Source: Pelargonium nanum (lineage: Eukaryota > Streptophyta > Magnoliopsida > Geraniales > Geraniaceae). Taken from it: 25,914 nt of DNA. The position numbers and the translations under genes are program-made. The notes beneath the pieces are model-generated. The model was not told the DNA's origin, did not search any database, and was given only the letters and a program-made list of their open reading frames with translations. Each line of letters begins with the position of its first letter. The stretch's first letter is position 1. The stretch covers positions 1-25,914 of the forward strand of contig JAYMTF010001145.1 in the NCBI GenBank assembly GCA_036897485.1, given 5' to 3'. This document shows positions 21,875 through 25,914 of the stretch, piece by piece.

Positions 21875-23564
21875 ATGACGAAACGAGCAGAACTTATCTT
21901 CGTCCCAGCTCCGGGGATGGGTCACTTGGTCTCGGCCATGGAGCTCGCAAAGCTCCTCATTGGTCGCGACGACCGGATTCGCATCACAGTCCTCACAATG
22001 GAACCATTATTCACTTCCCATTTATCTGAATACACCAAATCTGTTGCAGCCTCCGAACCCAAAATCCACTTCATCGACGTTGCTCCGGTCGACCCACCTT
22101 CGCCGGAGATCTTGTCCGAATCCATTGAAACCTTCGTGACTCTCACTATCGAGAGTCACATAGCTTCCGTCAGAGACGCCGTCGCCGGTATCGTGTCGTC
22201 CCGCTCCGGCGACGACTCGGTCCGAGTCGTCGGGTTGATTCTTGATTTCTTCTGCGTCTCCATGATCGACGTGGCCGACGAGTTTGGCCTTCCGTCTTAT
22301 ATGCTCATGACCTCCAACGCGGCGTTCTTGAATTTCATGCTCTATCTTCCCACTCGCCACGCACAACTCGGTACTGAGTTTACTGACTCGGATCTCGAGT
22401 TGCGGATTCCGGGTTTCGCGAACTCGGTCCCTCCTCTCGTTTTGCCTCCGTCTGTCTTCGGCTGCGGTTACGAAACTTACGTCAAGCTCGCTCGGAGGTT
22501 CAGAGACGCCAAGGGTATAATCGTAAATACATTCGCCGAGCTCGAAGCTCATGCAGTTGGTTGCTTCTCCGACAATCAGTTCCAAGTCGAGAACCAGAAC
22601 CCTCCCATCTACACGGTAGGGCCGGTGCTGGATCTCGAGGCTCGAGCTCAACCAAGCAATGACCTTGAACGAGCTAGCCGCGACGAGCTCATCAAATGGC
22701 TCGACGAGCAGCCTCCGACATCAGTGGTTTTCCTCTGCTTCGGGAGCAGGTAACGATTGTAGCTAGGGGAGGCCGTAGTAAGCAATAGCCCACGTAAAAT
22801 TCAATAATTTGAATAAAAATGTGTCGACCTATATAGTATTGATATCATCATCTTAGAAAGTACTTTATTATAAATATTTGTGCCCTTTCTAAACAAAATC
22901 TTGGTTCTTAACAAAAGTGTGTGAGATCTATAGAAGTGATGTCATCTTAGAGATGTCCATTAATTTGACATATTATGTTATAAATATATGTGCCCTTCTT
23001 AAGCAAAATCTTGGCTCCGCCAACAGGGGCGGTTTCAGTGGGCCGCAAGTGAAAGAGATGGCTCTTGCGCTCGAGCACAGCGGCTACAGGTTCTTGTGGT
23101 CCAACCGCGAGTCGTCACCGGAAGTGCTGCCGGAGGGTTTCATGGAGCGGATCAAAGGGAGGGGAGTAGTTTGCGGGTGGGCTCCACAGGTTGAGGTGTT
23201 GGCCCACAAGGCGATCGGAGGGTTCGTATCGCACTGCGGCTGGAACTCCGTCTTGGAGAGCTTGTGGAACGGAGTTCCGATCGTGACGTGGCCGTTGTAC
23301 GCCGAGCAGCAGCTGAACGCGTTTCTGATGGTGAAGGAGCTGGGTGGGTTTGCGGTGGAGATGAGATTGGGGTCTCGGATGGGTGGCGATGTGGTGGTTT
23401 CCTGCGAGATTGAGAGTGCGTTGCGGCGGTTGATGGAAGGTGACGGGGAGGTGAGGAAGAAGGTAGAAGAGATGGGAATGAAGGCTAGGAAGGCTGTGAT
23501 GGACGGTGGATCTTCGTTTGCTTCAATCGGACGGCTCATAGAGGATATGGTAGGCGAAAACTGA
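21875..23564 (+). CDS. UDP-glycosyltransferase, UGT71-type, two exons
   Basis: A cytosolic family 1 glycosyltransferase that probably moves glucose from UDP-glucose to small hydroxylated metabolites such as flavonoids, other phenolics or hormones; the acceptor cannot be told from sequence. Exons are 21875-22749 and 23027-23564, with a GT-AG intron in phase 2, joining into 470 residues, the usual length. The catalytic His is H17 in PAPGMGHL and the partner Asp is D124 in LILDFF. The 44-residue PSPG box spans 343-386, from [10 protein letters not shown] through HCGWNS to its final Gln, which favours glucose. The intron follows FGSR directly; unspliced mRNA would stop after residue 292 and lose the PSPG box. 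The exons are GC-rich, the intron and flanks AT-rich. Group E (UGT71) assignment is from sequence feel and gene order. No frameshift or missing key residue is seen. Confidence 0.92.
22835..23026 (+). repeat. Duplicated segment inside the UGT intron
   Basis: The segment at about 22866-22913 (ATTATAAATATTTGTGCCC... CAAAATCTTGGTTCT) recurs at about 22974-23026 (GTTATAAATATATGTGCCC... CAAAATCTTGGCTCC). A weaker upstream pair, TGATATCATC-TTAGA and TGATGTCATCTTAGA, extends it. The second copy supplies the acceptor AACAG; the first has AACAA there and cannot splice. The tandem period is about 110 bases. Confidence 0.75.
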
Positions 23565-24324
23565 TATTTTGTTTGTTCTTTGAAAAATAATAATTAAATA
23601 AAAAATGGAGCCAAATAAACTGATATCTTATTGGTGGCTCATTTTTATTTTTATTGTTTGATAAATATGATTTTATGTTCTACAATTTATGGCGTATCAC
23701 ATTTTAATATTTTATTGTTAGATATATGACTTTATTTATCTATATATAGCCAAACAACTTTTCGGCTTAGACTAAGTCAAGCTAATAAGGTGATGACACC
23801 TTAATAAATTTCACTAATACTGACTCAAGTGAATTTGTGAAAGCAGAGTGACTAACTGAATTCAAAAAAAAATAATACTAAAATTAACATTTATACCAAT
23901 ATTTAAACAAAAATATCACATATATACTACAATCCATGAATATCAAAACATTCTTCGCACAAATGTTTAGATCAATATACAAAAGACCCAAAACTACACT
24001 TGATTAGTTTTTTTTTTTTAAGGAATTGAATACACTTAATTAGTTTAAGTTACGTGCATTTGCTAGATTTATAGATATTTTTGAGATAGATCAAGTAAGA
24101 AAATGACGTCTTTTAATTTATATGTTTTTTATACAAAGTTTTAATTTGTAGTTTCAATTTTCTTAGGGAAACAATGAAAGTAAGTGATATGTTGGAAAGC
24201 AAAATAATTTAAATGAACTACTTGACTTTTAGTTTGTACTTTTCATTTTTAAGAACTACTCAAAACATTTTTAAATTGTAATGGGAAATTTTGTTGATTA
24301 ATTCTTATACATAAAAAAAATTCT
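23565..24324. other. UGT 3' flank, AT-rich, nothing recognised
   Basis: The sequence is AT-rich with stops in all frames. No glycosyltransferase coding remnant, RNA gene or clear terminal repeats were seen. Confidence 0.5.
23597..23602 (+). terminator. Candidate poly(A) signal of the UGT gene
   Basis: AATAAA lies 33 bases after the stop codon, in an A-rich stretch. Other AATAAA-like strings follow, so the exact signal is uncertain. Confidence 0.35.
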
Positions 24325-25125
24325 GCATCCAAATATGTAGTTTCCAGCTAGCGTTGGCACTAATTAAAGCGTTCGTTGTTCAGTGACAAGTCATCTAATT
24401 TATGTACCTAATCATCGACTTTTGTCTATCACTTTCTGCGCTTATTTTTGTAGCGGAGATTACTATATTATAGGCAAAAAGAAAAATTTGTGAATCAAAT
24501 GTTTTACTATAATGAAGAGAACTTTAAGTTATTATCCCTAGTTTTACTACGAAAAAAGTTGCAAACTGTAACGGAAATTTGTGAGAGAGCTTTCCGTCAC
24601 ACACTCACATTTGTGACAAAAAAAATTTATCGCAACCATTTGTGACAAACTCAAACAAAGATATAAATATATTATTACAGTTCCGTCACAAATTACATTT
24701 TGTGACTGAAATCTATAGTGTTATTATTAAATCACAGTGGAATAAAAATATGGAGACTAAATTAATGCAATTAACTATTGATTAACCTCCACGAACACCT
24801 TTTCCAAGTAATTAAAAAACCTTCTTCAAGTATGTTTTAAGTTCATTTGTACTATGAGATGCAATGAATAATAACTGAAGTAGACAAAAAGAGTTGTTTC
24901 TGTCAACAATAATGAACAAAATGGAACCCACATAACAGTGCTCTGTACATTCTCAATGTCCGGCTAGAACTTGTTGTTCTCAGCTGTTCAAATCATTTGG
25001 AGTCTTGTGCTAAAAAATAAAAAATAACATGCGTGATCTATGGCATTGTTGGCATTTTCTCATTCACAAACATGCAAGCTTTAAAGAAAGTCGTACGAGT
25101 GGTGATGGTGTCGATATATGAACCT
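24325..25125. repeat. UGT upstream module, copy 2 (no gene attached)
   Basis: It parallels 20480-21055 and then 21700-21797. Shared phrases include GCATCCAAAT-TG near 24325, TAATTTATGTACCTAATCAT, the core from 24824 to 24943, and ACATGCGTGATCTATGGCAT at 25027 onward. The part corresponding to 21060-21695 is missing. Instead of a UGT start, the end of this copy runs straight into copy 3, so no coding sequence is attached. Confidence 0.82.
24550..24717. mobile_element. Possible small insertion in copy 2
   Basis: Relative to copies 1 and 3, copy 2 has extra sequence here, full of alternating TTTGTGAC and GTCACAAA / CCGTCACA phrases in both orientations. That suggests a decayed inverted-repeat element. 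Exact ends and a target duplication were not found. Confidence 0.35.
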
Positions 25126-25149
25126 TGTTGTTCATCGTGAGAGTTGTCA

Positions 25150-25802
25150 CTGAAATGTCGTTGTTTCGTAACAAACTAATTTATGTTCCTAATCATCGAC
25201 AGTTTCGTGTACCACTACTTGTGCTTAAACAACAAAATTTAGTCCGTCGCAACATTTTCCCTAAATGCATATCTCTATCATGTATTATAGACGAAAAATT
25301 CCTACGTGAATCAAACGTTTGACTATAGTGAGGACGATTAATTATTCCTAATTATTATATGATCATAAATAAAATTAAATTAATTATGCAATTAACTATT
25401 GATTAACCTCCAACGAACACCTTTCCCAAATAATAAAAACCTACGTCCAGTATGTTTTAAGTTCATTTGTACCAAACGTTCAAAAAGAAGAAGATCATTT
25501 GTACTAAGAAATGCAATGAATAATAATTGAAGTAGATAAAAAGAGTTGTTTCGGTCAACAATAATGAACAAAATGGAACCCACATGTACAGTGCTAAATC
25601 CATTAACAACATCCGGCTAAGAACAATGTTCTTCTCGGCCGTACCAATCATTTATGTTAAAATAAAAATTATTATAATTTATCTCCTTATTGATCGAATT
25701 TTTCGGAAGCAATTCTAGTCATCTACCGATTTGCGACTTGTTGGTTGACGTCTCTATTCATTTGTTGTATTTTTCAATCATCTTCTAATTTCTTATCGAA
25801 AA
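25150..25802. repeat. UGT upstream module, copy 3
   Basis: Matches copy 1 from CAAACTAATTTATGTTCCTA near 25172 through the core at about 25446-25603, which contains an inserted stretch at about 25468-25495. It then matches the distal piece at 25744-25802 (TTCATTTGTTGTATTTTTCA), whose counterpart lies at 21579-21634, some 240-300 bases before the UGT ATG. The window ends about 110 bases later, so a further UGT gene may start just beyond it. Confidence 0.8.
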
Positions 25803-25914
25803 AAATTTGAGGATCCGTACATGTATTTGATATTACTAGTAAAAATGTTTAGGGTAGAGAATGGATAAGTTTCAATATTTTAATGAATTTATTACAAATG
25901 TTAATATTTTGTAT

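Noticed and set aside
22022..22651. 209-codon minus-strand ORF inside UGT exon 1
   Set aside because: Antisense shadow of the UGT reading frame with no recognisable domain.
21875..22753. Truncated UGT pseudogene ending at TAA after FGSR
   Set aside because: The stop lies in a GTAACG donor context and both exons join in frame to a complete 470-residue enzyme, so an intron explains it better.
22917..23564. Independent 215-codon protein starting inside the UGT intron
   Set aside because: Its first 37 residues are AT-rich intron sequence and the rest is UGT exon 2; a clean AG acceptor at 23025-23026 restores the full-length glycosyltransferase.
1..25914. CRISPR array, bacterial operon, viral or organellar insertion
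   Set aside because: No regularly spaced repeats, no Shine-Dalgarno-led gene strings, no reverse transcriptase, integrase, capsid or plastid/mitochondrial genes were seen; all genes are plant nuclear genes with spliceosomal introns or typical plant intronless forms.
1..25914. tRNA or other structured RNA genes
   Set aside because: I looked for the A/B box pattern (TGGC-AGTGG and GGTTCGA-CC) in a cloverleaf context and found no convincing match; a covariance-model scan would be needed to be sure.

Overview
The window is nuclear DNA of a flowering plant, most likely a core eudicot. The genes carry many short introns with GT-AG borders in AT-rich spacers, one product has a plastid-transit-type N-terminus, and the protein families are plant ones. 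I see no bacterial or organellar block. Species cannot be fixed from the sequence.

Layout: 1-1985, AT-rich spacer with short direct repeats and an ATT/ATC microsatellite. 1986-6401 (+), a complete 16-exon CDC6 replication-licensing gene with a site II/E2F-type promoter. 7137-10316 (-), a complete 5-exon gene for 60S acidic ribosomal protein P0, convergent with CDC6; its first intron carries a degenerate duplication. 10420-13168, a repeat-bearing spacer with one unexplained GC-rich island. 13261-17966 (+), a complete 11-exon plastid anthranilate synthase alpha subunit gene. 18991-19422 (+), an intronless PH-domain gene of the AtPH1 type. 19423-21874, spacer with Stowaway-like MITEs. 21875-23564 (+), a two-exon UDP-glycosyltransferase of the UGT71 type. 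23565-25914, no gene, but two further diverged copies of the UGT upstream region.

The genes do not form a pathway. CDC6 licenses DNA replication, P0 is the ribosomal stalk base, anthranilate synthase opens tryptophan synthesis, PH1 reads phosphoinositides and the UGT glucosylates small molecules. The order CDC6 - anthranilate synthase - PH1 - UGT71 matches, from memory, Arabidopsis chromosome 2 (At2g29680, At2g29690, At2g29700, then the UGT71 cluster), so this is probably an old conserved block with P0 as the extra gene.

I found no clearly new biological system. The best leads are: a sense-oriented motif (GTTTGGYTGCCGRGAAA) recurring in the first introns of two unrelated genes; a duplicated splice-donor segment in the P0 intron; a UGT intron placed beside the sugar-donor motif; and a triplicated UGT upstream module with a datable MITE insertion.
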